The notes under the pieces: generated by a model
The model's input: only the letters and a program-made list of their open reading frames with translations
Told to the model about the DNA's origin: nothing
Database searches by the model: none
Made by a program: the position numbers and the translations under genes
Assembly (NCBI GenBank): GCA_029339195.1
Contig: JAPTJF010000230.1
Coordinates: forward strand, 1-64,000
Length of the DNA: 64,000 nucleotides
Source of the DNA: Micractinium sp. NFX-FRZ
Lineage: Eukaryota; Chlorophyta; Trebouxiophyceae; Chlorellales; Chlorellaceae
Direction of reading: 5' to 3'
Part shown: positions 20,101 to 30,782 of the stretch, piece by piece
Position numbering within the stretch: position 1 is the stretch's first letter
How the letters are laid out: each line of letters starts with the position of its first letter

Positions 20101-23100
20101 GACGGCGCCCGCCTGGCAGCGGCCACCACCCAGAACGACCCCGCCAAGGCCCAGGCAAGCACTCAGCTGCAGTGGGTGTATCCAGCAGTATCTCTCACTG
20201 CCGGCTGCTGACTTGCTCACCAAGCGTGTAGTTCGGACCGGGTGCTGCACCGGTGCCGCGTGCTGAGGCAGCCGCAAGCTGTGCCGTGCAGCAGGGCACC
20301 TGAATGGCCTCTGACTGTTCTGCGTGCCTCCTGTCTTGCCTGCCTGCCTGCAGCCGCTGGCGCCTGCAGCAGCCCCGGCGCCAGCAGCAGCAGGGGGCTC
20401 TCCAGGCCCTGCGCTGCTGGCAGGAGACTTGTCAGCCAGTGCCGCCGCTGCCGCCACCGCAGCGGCGGCAGCAGCGGCGGCGCCGACGCCTGCGGGGACA
20501 CCAGGCAGCGCGTCGCGGCCGCCGCTGCCAGCGCTGCCGCCATCACCGGCACTCAACCCGGTAGAGCAGCTGCAGCAGCTACTCACGGGGATCAGCCCTG
20601 TTGCAGCCAGCCTGGGCCCCGCGCCCAGCAATGCAGCAGCAGCGGCGGCAGCGGCAGTAGCAGCAGCAGGAGAAGCAGCAGCAGCAGCAGCAGCGCCGGC
20701 GGCGGCAGGCCTGTCTCCTGGCTTTGCAGGGACGCTTGGTGTGCTGCCTGCTGCCAGTGACGCGGGCGTCAGCGGCGCAGCGGGTGCTGGCAGCGGAGCG
20801 CCGGCGGGGGCGCAGCGGGGCGCCAGCCCATCCGAGGAGGAGCAGGACTCTGCTGATGCCAAGCCCGCGCTGCAGCAGCTGTTGCAGCAGCAGCAGCTCT
20901 TGCAGCAGCAGCAGCTGATGCAGCAGCAGGCGGCAGAGGGCGGGCCGATGCCTTGGAAGTGAGCCTGGGGGCGATGTGTGGGGCTGCTGGCACAGAGGGT
21001 GGACAGGGCACTCTGGCGAGCTGCTGTGCGTGACTTGCTGCTGGTGGTAGCTGCAATCCCTGTGCTCTTGCGTGAAGTACTGCTACGGCACGCTGCGCTT
21101 CGCCTGTCCGCCGTCCCTGCTGGCCCTGCCAGCCGTCGGCGGTCCTGTGCCTGCCTGCCTGCCTGACGGGTCACCTTGCTTGTGCGGCCCACTCTCGATG
21201 TGACCCGCAGGAGCGGGCGCCCCCACCTGGCATACTGCAGCGAGGAGCAGTTCTACTCTGACCTCATCGCCTTCCTCACAGACCGCCAGGTCAGCAGGCG
21301 GGTGATGGCGTGCCAGCCTGGCATGCCATTGTGCGCCAGGCGGGTTGACGTGAGACTGCCGTCGAGCACCATGCGGCAGCATTCTCTTCCGTCTGCTTGG
21401 GTGGCCATGTTACCCCAGCATGCGATGTGAAAGTGACCAGGGGCGTCTGCGCCCCACTTTTCTGCGCTCACCCTCCGACCATGCGTACTGTTTCTGCCCA
21501 TGCGCTGCCAACCTCTGGCCACTGTTCTCCACCACAACACCACCCCCGCCGCCTGCCCCCGCCGCCTGCCTGCCTGCAGGGCCGACAGATCGACCCCTCC
21601 ACCTTCCCCGAGGCCATCCTGAACGGAAGCAAGCTGGACTTGTTCCACCTGTACCGGTGAGGGGGGCAGGCGGCGTGGTTGGCTGTTGTTGCTAGTGGCA
21701 TGATGTCCTGTCGTTGTCACGAGGTCGGGTGCCTGGCACTGGGCCTTGGCGGCTGTGCACACGTGGTGGTGGCCCAGTGGTGCCGCTGAGGTGGCAACGC
21801 CATGCACAACAAGCGCTGCTCTGCACACAGCCCCTACCTCTCCTCTGGTCCCAGCCCCGGTCCCCCTGCTGCCGGTGCAGTCAGCGCAGCTACCTTTGGT
21901 GTCAACGGCATCAGCTGCAAGGGCACCTCTGCTCACCTCTTCCCTCCCCCCCTCCCTGCTTCCCCCTGTTCCCCCGTCGCAGGGAGGTGTGCAGCCGGGG
22001 AGGGTACCGCGTGGGCAACGGCATCAACTGGAAGGGCCAGGTGTTCCCACGCATGCGCAACTTCACCGCCAACCACAAAATGACGGGTGGGGCGGGGCAG
22101 GGTGCGGCGGTTGGGCAGGGGGCAGGTGGGCTGGGGAGCTTCGCCTGGGCGGGGCAAGGTGGTGGTGTGGTGGCGTTGTGCCCCAGGGGGATTGGAGACA
22201 CGGCGGTGCCTGGCGCACCTGCACATGCTGCTCCCTGTTGCGCCCGCTCTTGCACCCTCCCTGACATTCCGTACGTCTGACCCTTCCTCCGCCCACCTTC
22301 CCCCACACACACAATCAGGCGTGGGCAACGCGCTCAAGCGCCACTACCAGGTGTTCCTGCTGGAGTACGAGCAGGCAAGGCTGGGGGAGCGGGGGGGTGT
22401 TCTGGGTGGTTGCTTGGTTGGTGGCATGAAGGGCCCCTGTGGGGGGCAGCGATTGGCAGCCGCTGCATCACCCATCACCTCCCAACCGTCCTCACCCGCA
22501 CTCGCCACTTTCTAACAACGTGCCCCCCCCTCCGCTGCAGGCGCACCCCGAGGACGTGCCGGGCGACCGGTGCAGCATCTGCGGGCGGGGCGACGAGGTT
22601 GCCAACGACTGGATCTCCTGCGACATGTGCGACTGCTGGGTGCACTTCTCATGCGACGTGCGCCAGTCGCGAGGTGGGGCGAGGGCAGGGAGAGAGGGGA
22701 AGAGGGCAGGGGAGGGCAGGGGAGTGAGGGGGATGGGCGGGAGGCAGGGGATGGGAGGGGAGCCAGCACTGCTGATCCTGGCGGCAGGGCCCCACCTTCA
22801 GTTGTCATGCGGGCATCGTCCTGCAGCTGCCCTTGCCTCCTGCCAGCCCTGTGTCCCCTGCTCTCCCCGCCAGACCCTGCACCACACGCCACCCCTGCCT
22901 TCCTCCCTCGCCCTCCCCACACCCCGTGAATCCGGCGGGTGCCTCTGTCCCCCCTCTCTACACCCTGCAGGCTCCTTCAAAGAGTATGCCAAGGGCAAGG
23001 GGCGGCTGTACCACTGCCCCCGCTGCTCCGAGGTGCGGCGGCACCAGCAGATGCAGGCGCAGGCTCAGGCTGCGGCCGCGGCCCACGCCGCTGCGCAGAT

Positions 23101-23233
23101 GGCGGCGGTGCAGCAGCTGCAGCAGCAGCAGGCCGCTGCCAAGGGCTCAGCCGCGGCAGCGGCAGCAGCGGCGCAGCAGGGGGCGCCTGCAGCAGCGGCA
23201 GAGGCAGACGGACCGATGCCCATGCAGGAGTGA
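17107..23233 (+). CDS. ARID and PHD-finger chromatin protein (plant ARID4-like)
   Basis: About 900 aa from roughly 14 exons. The N-terminal half begins MAQPVPRKLRVLAILNGRTP and includes AVFLDFHGSAPLAHKLLAQH and RAAIGWPADVEAPVLAGWDF; it looks conserved but I cannot name a domain. A low-complexity Ala/Gln region follows (20354-20959). The ARID DNA-binding domain spans four exons with PHLAYCSEEQFYSDLIAFL, FHLYREVCSRGGYRVGNGIN and GNALKRHYQVFLLEYEQ. The PHD finger follows at once: CSICGRGDEVANDWISCDMC, CWVHFSCD and YHCPRC, giving the Cys4-His-Cys3 ligands. The tail is Gln/Ala-rich and ends MPMQE. This order matches plant ARID-PHD proteins of the ARID4 type, some reported in the PEAT histone-modification complex. 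A TGTAA lies 79 nt after the stop. ATG 17107 (context gccaggATGg) is chosen over the in-frame 17056. Confidence 0.88.
19412..19443 (+). repeat. Intronic echo of an ARID-PHD exon start with decoy acceptor
   Basis: 'tcctgcaggccctgg' at 19414 is repeated exactly at the true acceptor near 19517, and the following bases also align (ccagtgtgct/gcagtacgcc). The copy keeps an intact CAG acceptor 103 bp upstream of the real one. Confidence 0.8.
19765..19855 (+). repeat. Intronic echo of an ARID-PHD exon end and donor
   Basis: About 75-90 bp align with 19638-19725, the 3' end of the exon encoding VTSVWCVQLLKQLAQ, with shared blocks 'tgtgtgca' and 'gaagcagctgg'. The donor 'gcaggtgaga' corresponds to 'gccggtgggg' in the copy. 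Offset is about 129 bp. Confidence 0.85.
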
Positions 23234-23311
23234 GCGATGCCTTGTGCGCAGCCGGAAGTGCGTGGAGGCTTGCTTTGCCTTAACAACACATTTCCCAGAA
23301 CGCATCCCCCA

Positions 23312-23316
23312 TGTAA
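23312..23316 (+). terminator. Putative TGTAA poly(A) signal of the ARID-PHD gene
   Basis: TGTAA lies 79 nt downstream of the stop codon at 23233, in the expected orientation. Confidence 0.5.
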
Positions 23317-23707
23317 TTGTGTTGCCTTCAAACTCCAGCTTAGCGCAGGTCGCGTGGCGGGCACGCCACTGCATCAGTCACCGGTGGGGCGGGCTTTCGA
23401 CTGCAGTAGGGGCAGAAAGCTGATAACGGACCAGAGCTGCTCAGCAGCTGCGTCCATTGGTGTGGCAGCTGAAGCCCGCTGGTGCGTCACGACCAGCGAT
23501 TTCGGCAGTGGGGCTGCTGAGTTGGCAGGTGGACCATTGCACCACTGCAGGTACTCATGTATATTGCCTCTTGGGCCTTACTCCATCCTATCTGCTCGGG
23601 CTGCCATAGTGCCAGGTGTCGTGCCCAGCCCTGCCGGCTGGACTGGCACGGGCCCTGTGGGCAACTGTGGTCAGGAGGGAGCACCTGTGATGCAACAATG
23701 AGGCAGG

Positions 23708-23712
23708 TTACA
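23708..23712 (-). terminator. Putative TGTAA poly(A) signal of the metacaspase gene
   Basis: TGTAA on the minus strand lies about 146 nt past the stop at 23858. Confidence 0.45.
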
Positions 23713-23857
23713 AAGCTTAAGAAAATCGTCAAATGCAGTGTTCAGCCGATTATCAGCAGTGGTCAGAGAGCGGCAGAGTGTCGAATGAGCTACACAACAC
23801 GGGTCAACTGAGAGCAGTCTAGTGTAGCAAAGAGTGGCACCTTTATGGCAAGGAGCA

Positions 23858-26799
23858 TCACAGCTCAAACCGGCATGAGTGCACGTCCAGCGGCTGCGTG
23901 GCTGACATCATTGGCATCTGCCCGGTATACTTCTGCGTTGCCTCAAAGCTCTCCTTCATGAAGTTCAGCAGCCCAATCAACCTGCACTTGAGGGGCGGGT
24001 GCATGGGCGGGCCCTGGCTGGCATGCATGGAGATCACGAGCGTGTGGCTTCAACTTGGCTTGAGCAATGTAGCGCACGGAGAGGATGTAGCGCACCTGCC
24101 AGTAGGCGGAGACTGACACATTCTCATTTCGACGGCAAGTACACAGACTCCTTACTGCACCCCTTCCCCTGCTCACGAGGTATGCTTGCCCCACTCCGCC
24201 CGATGTGTCTCGATCGCTTTCCTAAAGGCATACGTGGCTGCGCCACACTGGAAGTTGTGACGCGGGCTGCTCTCAAACGCGACTTGCCCAACCAAGCAGG
24301 CAGCAAGCTGGATGACTGTGCCGCCACATGTGATCTGCAAATAGGAAGCACACGCCAAGGCTTGAGAGGAGTGCCCGGGCATGATGCAAGCATTCACCCC
24401 CGGTTGTGTGCCGCGCTGGGAACCGCCATCCCTGTTGAGACGCACATGCAAGGAATCAAGGAAGGGATGCCGCAAGTCGTGCATGCATTCCAGCAGGCAA
24501 GCACTGGGTCCATGAGCTGCCATGGCATATGCTTCACCCCAGCCCGACCTGCGCCACCCGGCCCTGCTTCCCTGCCCGCCAGTGCGCGTTCGTTGCACCT
24601 CACCTTGGCAGGGCGCCCCAGGTACTCCTGCGTCCAGCAGCTGGACTGGTCAACAGGATTGGGTGAGTACTTAGGGTCCGGGCGCGGGGGCAGCTGGTAG
24701 TTCCAGGGCAGGTTCAGCATGGCCCCGCTGTGGCAGCAGTCGATCAGCGCGCACAGAGTGGCTCCCTGCGCAGTCACGGGGTGGGCACGTCAGCTGCACG
24801 GGAGCTCCTCGAGGTGACAGCAGGCGCCCCACGCGATGTACCACCACTGGCAGCAGCGGTGCAGCGAGCACAACGTGTTGCATGCGCAGCGCACCACAGG
24901 CAGCTGCCGCACGAGGTGCTCGTACAGCTCGATGTCCTTGATTTTGTAGCCGTCTGAGGTGTAGATGGCCTGCGGCAGTCAGGCAGTGTGTGCATGTAGG
25001 TATAGCTCGCACCAACATACAGGCACGGTTGATCTGACCTGAACAAGGAGGCAGGTCTGGCGCTGTTCATCGGCCTAACCGGGCTATTGCTAAGTCGGGT
25101 GTGGTGTGTGTTGTGATGGGGGGGCAGGAGGAGTCGGTGGGGTGGGGGTGGGGGCGGGGGGCGGGGGGCAGCGGGGTATGAGGGTAGCAGCACTGCACGG
25201 CATACACGGTGGCCCACTGGGACATGGCATGGAAAACCCATTGCAGCTAGTGCTAGTGCGGCTCAGGCACCCTGCAGGAGCGCAGCCCTGCAAGCCGGGG
25301 CGGCGCACAGTGTGGGGCCACATTGCGCGGGCTCCAAGCCTTGCCAGCCTCACCTGGCTGTACCCGCTGGGCTCCTTGCGTGTGCTGTCCTGCACGCGCG
25401 TGCCATGACCTGCAAAGTAGAAGAACAGAGAGTCGCCGCGGGCGACGCCGTCCATGAGCCACTTCAGCCCGTTGTCCACGATGTTGGTGTGGGTGGGCTT
25501 CAGCCAGCTCATGTCCTGCCTGTCCGTCATGACCTTGATGTCAGTGAACTTGAAGTGCTTGCGCAGCAGGCTGGCAACCGTGTCCGCATCGTTGTGGCAC
25601 CCCCGCAGCTCGTCTGGTGTGCCCCTGCAAGCGCCAGCGGGTTGGGCGAAGTCATGCTGGGTGGCCCAACAGCAACTCACATCCACACAGGCCCATCCTC
25701 ACAGGCAGGCAGGCAGGCAGGCAGCAAGCGAGCAGACGGCAGGCAGCCAGGTGAGCGGGCAGCGGCCGTGCACATGCAACCAGGCAGGTGAAGAGAAGGT
25801 GGGCGGGCAGCTGTGCAGGTAGCACATGCGCGACGGGCAGGCAGGCGCACATATTGCTTGCCTGTAATTGCACCCAATTATGAGGGCACGCCGCCGGATT
25901 TTTGACGAGAACTCCACCCGCTGCAGATGCTGCTGCAGTTTCTGCATCCCGATGTCCCGCGGCGGCTCTTCAGCCTCCTCACTGCCGTCGCTGGCACTGC
26001 CGCTAGGGTCCCCATGCCCATGGCTCATGCCACTGCCACTGCCACTGCCACTGCCAACACCGGCGCCGCTGCTGCCGCTGCTGCCGCTGCTGCTTGAAAA
26101 CAGCAAGGGCGAGAATACGGGGCCAGACATGGCAGCGCTGCTACTGCTGCTGCTGCTGCTGGCAGCTCCAAACGTAAAAGGCTTGTATCCAGCACTGCTG
26201 CTGCTGCTGCTGCCACCGCTGCTGCTGCTGCTGCTGCTCGCAGGCTTCCAACCTTTGAACTTGTACTTGCCTTTTCCGCTCCCACTAATGCTACCGTTGC
26301 CCCCCACCCCAGACATGAAAGGCTGGAAGCAAGCAGCGCTGCTGGTGGTGGTGGTGGTGCTGCTGCTGCTGCTGCTGCTGCTGAAGGTGCTGCTGCTGAA
26401 GGTGCTACTGCTGCTGCCAGTGCTGGTGCCACCTCCGAAACTGCTGCTTGGAGGGTGTCCAAACACAAACGAGAACGTAGGTGTTTGCATTGCAGCACTG
26501 CTGGTGCCACCAAATGCCCCAAAGGCAGCAGGCATGTAGCCACCAGTGCTGCTGCTGTTGCTGCTCTTGGGAGGCAGCGAAGAGGGAACTGCAGGGGTTG
26601 CACAGCTGCCGCTGCCGAGCGCCCCAAAGATGAAGGGCTGACTGCTGGAGCAGCTGCTGTTAGCCGCCAAAGCAGTAAAGAATGCAGGGAGGGACGCTGG
26701 TGCGGTGCCACTGCTGCCGCCGCTGGCCCCGCAGCTGGCCCAGCCATTGTCGTATTTACTGCCCCCCGCGCTGCTGCTGCTGCTGCCTCCCTGCCTCAT
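23858..26799 (-). CDS. Type I metacaspase with long Ser-rich, FG-containing prodomain
   Basis: Six exons (26799-25862, 25624-25354, 24969-24898, 24765-24604, 24334-24177, 23981-23858) join in phase to 574 aa. Metacaspases are Cys proteases cutting after Arg/Lys. The catalytic domain starts at RRALIIGCNYR (~residue 303). The catalytic His is in YFAGHGTRVQD (~386) and the Cys in LIDCCHSG (~438). The end, QMPMMSATQPLDVHSCRFEL, is the usual type I C-terminus, and no type II p20-p10 linker is seen. The ~300-residue prodomain is unusual: long Ser runs from CTG/AGC repeats with FG dipeptides (PFIFGALG, AAFGAFGG, FVFGHP, SSFGGG, PFTFGAAS), as in FG nucleoporins, and no zinc finger. Exon 1 ends CAG followed by GCAAGC, so intron 1 appears to be GC-AG. 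Confidence 0.92.
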
Positions 26800-27315
26800 T
26801 TCCGGTAATTTAGCACCAGCTGTAGGCCAAACCAGTCAGGGGCACCGGAGCACTCCGAGGACCCTGTGCAGCAAAAGCTTGCGTCCACGCGCAAGAGCCG
26901 GTTTTCGACCCCAACCTAAAATGGCTGGGCTGCGCGCAGCGGTGAGCGAGCTGTGGTGGCGCAGAGAACTTACGGCGCGGTGCTCTTTTCGGGTAGGGCT
27001 GGTGCCAGCAGTGCTGGCCAGCAGCAGGCTTCATCACGATTTTGATCCGACTGTATGTGGTGTGCGAATGAAAGTGTCCAGTAAACCCACATACCGTTAC
27101 ACCTGCGCCCTCTTGGTTTCCTGCAACGGTAACTCAGTGCTTGCGCCCGGGCGGCCCTGGCTGCAAACCAGACAGTGCACTGCTCCACTGGCATGACATG
27201 CTCTTCGCTTAGCGAGAGCAATGAGTTACACAATTGCAGACGACATGAAATGGAGAAATGGGAAATTATATGGGGGATGCCTGGGGGCTGCCAACAGTGT
27301 CCAGGGCGGGCTACG
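26800..27315. other. Intergenic; metacaspase promoter and CLC 3' UTR
   Basis: Lower GC than its surroundings. A minus-strand TGTAA at 27230-27226 lies 86 nt past the CLC stop. No supported ORF. Confidence 0.55.
27226..27230 (-). terminator. Putative TGTAA poly(A) signal of the CLC gene
   Basis: TGTAA on the minus strand lies 86 nt past the stop at 27316. Confidence 0.45.
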
Positions 27316-29590
27316 TCAGTGTGCCTGCCGCGCTGCCGCCCACGCCAGCAGGCCCTGCGGCACCCCCACCCCCAGCAACAGCAGGTGCGCCGTGACGGTG
27401 GTCGCAAAGATGGGCACCTTCCCCTGGGGGCCCACCATGAGCAGTGAGAGCGCCAGCAGGGACAGCATGGCCGGCATGGGCACCAGGGCGGCGGGGAGGG
27501 CCACCAGGGAGCACGAGGCCGCCACCGCTCGGTTGACGCCCGTGGTGGCGGCAAACACCCCGCCCAGCATGGAGCTCATGGCCAGCATGGGCAGGAAGAG
27601 GCCGCCCAGGAAGCCGCACTCGGCGCACACGTGGTAGGGCAGTGCCTTGGCAAAGGCGGAGGCCGCCAGCACGCCCGCCCCCACCTGCCGACCTTCCCCC
27701 AGGATCACGCCCAGCTGCGCTCGCAAGGGGGAGGGGGTGAGGGGGGTTGTTGTGGCAGTGAGGTGAGGTGAGGGAAGGACAGCGCCACAGACAGTGAGGG
27801 GAACGCAGGCGGGTGGGTGGGCGAGCAGTGACCACAGCGCACGCAGCAGGGCCAGGTGGCATGTCGGCTGCTGGGGCCATCCCCTGTCGCAAGCAGGCAG
27901 CGCGCTCTGCCCTGGCCCCCTCGACAGTCCCCCCTCCCCCCCACCTGAGCGGAACCGTCGGTCAGCACCAGCGGCATGGCCCATCCCAGGGCGCCTGTGG
28001 CAGCGCCCCCCACTGTGGCCAGGATGACGATGCGCCAGCTCCTGCCCACCCGGGCATCCAGCGCCCGCCTGGCAGCGCCCCCCACTGCCTTGGCAACGCC
28101 GGCCATAAGGACGTAGACCAGGGCGAAGGCTGCCCCCATGACGCCAAACAGGATGCCCTCCACAATGAACAGCTGCGGTGCGGGTTGGGGTGAGGGGGCG
28201 GGTGGGGGGAAGAAGGGAGGGGAGAGTTGACTGGGGATGCGGTGCAGTAGGCCTCGCCAGCCCATCTGCCTAATAGCGCCGCCTCGCCGACTCCGGGCCC
28301 CACCCACACTGCTCAGCCCTGCTGAGCCCCACCCCATCCGGCCCCTGCACGGACCCTCGCCCTCCCCGATCCCACTCCGCCCACCCCCGCCCCGCCCATC
28401 TGTTGGTACCTGGCCATCGACTCCCCAGTCACAAAGGTGAGCAGGGGGGCGAGGTAGGTGTAGGACTGGATGGCATAGTACACCACAAAGGAGCAGGTGG
28501 CGCCGACGGCCAGCGTGCAGACGAGGTGCATGTAGGGCAGGGGGGCCAGGGAGGCGGAGGGGCGCCCCAGCTCCATCGAGAGCAACACGCCCACCAGCGG
28601 GTTTGGCATCAGGGAGGCAAAGGCGGAGGTCATGGCGGACAGCACGTACAGGCGGCGGCGGAGGGAGGCCTGCAGGCGGAAGCGCCGCAGGCGGCCCAGC
28701 AGCACGCCCGCCACGCCCGCCGCAGCGCCCAGCCCGGCCTCGGGACCCATCGGCACGCCGCCCAGCAGGCCCAGCAGGGTCACCACCGCCGTCTTTGCTG
28801 CCGGCACCAGGTCCACGTGCATGGTGCGCAGCTCGGTGACAAAACTGGGGACGGCGTCCAGCCCCAGGGCGACCTTGGCGGCGCCCACCGCCAGCCCCGC
28901 GCCGCCGCAGACGCCCACCCACCAGCCGCGCCCGGCACCAAACTGGAGGGAGGCGGGCGCCGGGAAGGCGGAGTTGCCGTCGGCGGCCAGCCACAGGCCT
29001 GTGACCTTGCTGATGGCCTTGAGGTAGGCCCAGCTTCGGAGGGAGGGGGTGAAAGTGGGTGTGGGTAGCGTGAAGTGGGGTGGGGGTTGGGGTGGGACTT
29101 TGGTTGAGAGGGGCGCTGCCACAACTGATGACCACAAGGGCAAAGTCTGGCCAGCCAGCGGGCGTGGTGCCATGCAGGCGGCGGGCGGCACCCACCCGAA
29201 CCCTCCCATTGCAGCGCCCAGCAGGGCCAGCAGCGCCGCGTCCTGCCAGAAGGCAAAGGGCGGCGCCAGGGTGGCAAAGGGAGGGTCAAACGGCGGCTCC
29301 CCGCCCTCCGGGTGTGCCGCCGGCCCCGCATCCTCTCTGTCCTCCTCCAACCCCTGCACCTCTGCACCTCCCGCTCCTGTGGCAGCCTGCAGGCAAACCA
29401 TGTGCATAGGAATACATGTGTGCCGTGTGTGCGTGCATATGTGCATGTGTGTGTGGCGGCGCACTGCGCAGGCTGTGCTAGCACCCCCGGCACACACCTG
29501 CTGCAAGCCGCCGGCACACGCCCCACCGCCGGTGTCCGCGGAAGCGTGTGCTCCGCATGCTGCCTTCTCCAGGTCTGTCTGGTCAGACAT
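27316..29590 (-). CDS. CLC-family chloride channel or proton/anion exchanger
   Basis: Five exons (29590-29498, 29386-29196, 29033-28385, 28172-27945, 27714-27316) join in phase to 519 aa, near the size of the compact bacterial CLC fold. A hydrophilic N-terminus (MSDQTDLEKAACG) is followed by many hydrophobic helices. The CLC gating region reads GGVPMGPEAGLG (~residue 190), where most CLCs have GREGP; the gating Glu is kept. NPLVGVLLSMELGRPSASL and the GxFxP-type GGLFLPMLAM are also present. No CBS domains follow the membrane part, unlike most eukaryotic CLCs; this resembles bacterial YfeO-type members. ATG 29590 is used because the longer frame begins with GTG at 29725; a 5' UTR intron is possible (TTTGCAG just upstream). 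Membrane location is not predictable. Confidence 0.87.
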
Positions 29591-30782
29591 GTTGCTACCC
29601 CTGCAAATGATGAAATGTAGCACTACGAATGAGGCTGGCAGTGTAAAGCACACAAAGTGGATCTTGTCGCCCAGTGGCAGCTTGGCGGCAGCCGCGGCGG
29701 CGGCGGCACTCAAGCTTCTGGGCACCGCCCAACTTCACGCCTCGACCTTGCCGACCGTTATTCTATTCGTATAGCTTCAGGAGTCCAGTGCCGCCCACTG
29801 CGCCTGCTGGCGTTGCCTCGCGGCCCCCGGGCGCTTGCAAGGAGCAGATGCGCAGGGCACGACCTGCGGGCGGCTTTTGTAATCACTTGCTCTGGAAGAG
29901 GTCAGGTACTGCGGCAAGGCCCGGTTGGGACATCATATTGACACCTGGCCATGGATACTAGTGTGCCAGCACCACCGCCGCCAGGAAGCTGGCCACACCG
30001 CTCCTCGCCCCAATTGACTCTGTGCTATGCCATCCCTTGCACTTCTGGAACCCGTCCAGTGGGTGGCATGGTGCGCTTGGTTCAAAATCGAATGAGCACA
30101 TCAGGTACATCTAGACTCCTGGCATCGTGCTGGGTTTTGGTGCTGAGCCGCTCCATGTGCCACTTCAACACTGGCCACTTCACGGGTGGTCAGAGATGGG
30201 CTGGGTGGGCATGTCAACACCTCGTTGCGCGATGCTCGGACAGTAGGCATGCGTGCACCAGCACCCACCCTGTGGCGGCGGCCACAAGCGGCCTACTGGA
30301 GCGTGGGCGGCCGGCACTTCCTGCTGTTCCTGGGCGCTCACTTCAAACGCAGTGCCAAGTGTGCTGTCTCAATTATAGAAGCGGACGAGCTAGGGGATGT
30401 ACTATCGGAGGGACCAAGGGGTCGAGCTGGCGCTGCCGGCGCCGGCTGCAGCCTGTCGCGGCCAGCCGGCGGCATGCCGCGGCAGGGTGGGTCGATGAGC
30501 GCGGCGTCCACCACCCTAGTGCAACGCGATCACAAGGGTTCTTTCAGATGCTCAGAAATGTGGCCTCCATACAGGTGGTCCCGACTGCACCTTCGTTTGG
30601 GTTCCCGCGAAAGGCTCCGTGGTAGCACTCACGTGGCATGAGGTCATTGACCTGGTCTGGTGAAGCCCTTGAGGGAAATAGGAGGCCCACTGCACAGCTA
30701 GGCGCCCGCCCTGACCAAGTGGCCCACTCTTGCTCAGGCTTGGGCTGGACGCTCGCTGCCGTCCGGCGCTCAATTGCTTTCT
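29591..30782. other. Divergent intergenic region with two unconvincing ORFs
   Basis: Lies between CLC (-) and the PQ-loop gene (+). A 224-codon ORF from ATG 29951 to 30625 and an overlapping 130-codon ORF from ATG 30249 to 30641 are both on the plus strand in different frames. Neither has a recognised domain. The second contains YWSVGGRHFLLFLGAHF, which is more protein-like. They may be chance or a small unknown gene. Confidence 0.4.

Larger units (their letters stand above)
23234..23857. other. Convergent intergenic region (two 3' UTRs)
   Basis: Lies between the stops of ARID-PHD (+) and the metacaspase (-). It contains TGTAA on the plus strand at 23312-23316 and on the minus strand at 23712-23708, as expected for two converging transcripts. 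No gene is seen. Confidence 0.6.

Noticed and set aside
19462..21192. 576-codon minus-strand ORF
   Set aside because: It is antisense to the ARID-PHD exons and introns. It is long only because Ala/Gln repeats and high GC remove stops on the other strand; its peptide is Ser/Ala/Cys low complexity.
26040..26460. CTG/CAG array as a non-coding microsatellite
   Set aside because: It is in frame inside metacaspase exon 1 and encodes the Ser runs of the prodomain, with other codons conserved between the runs.
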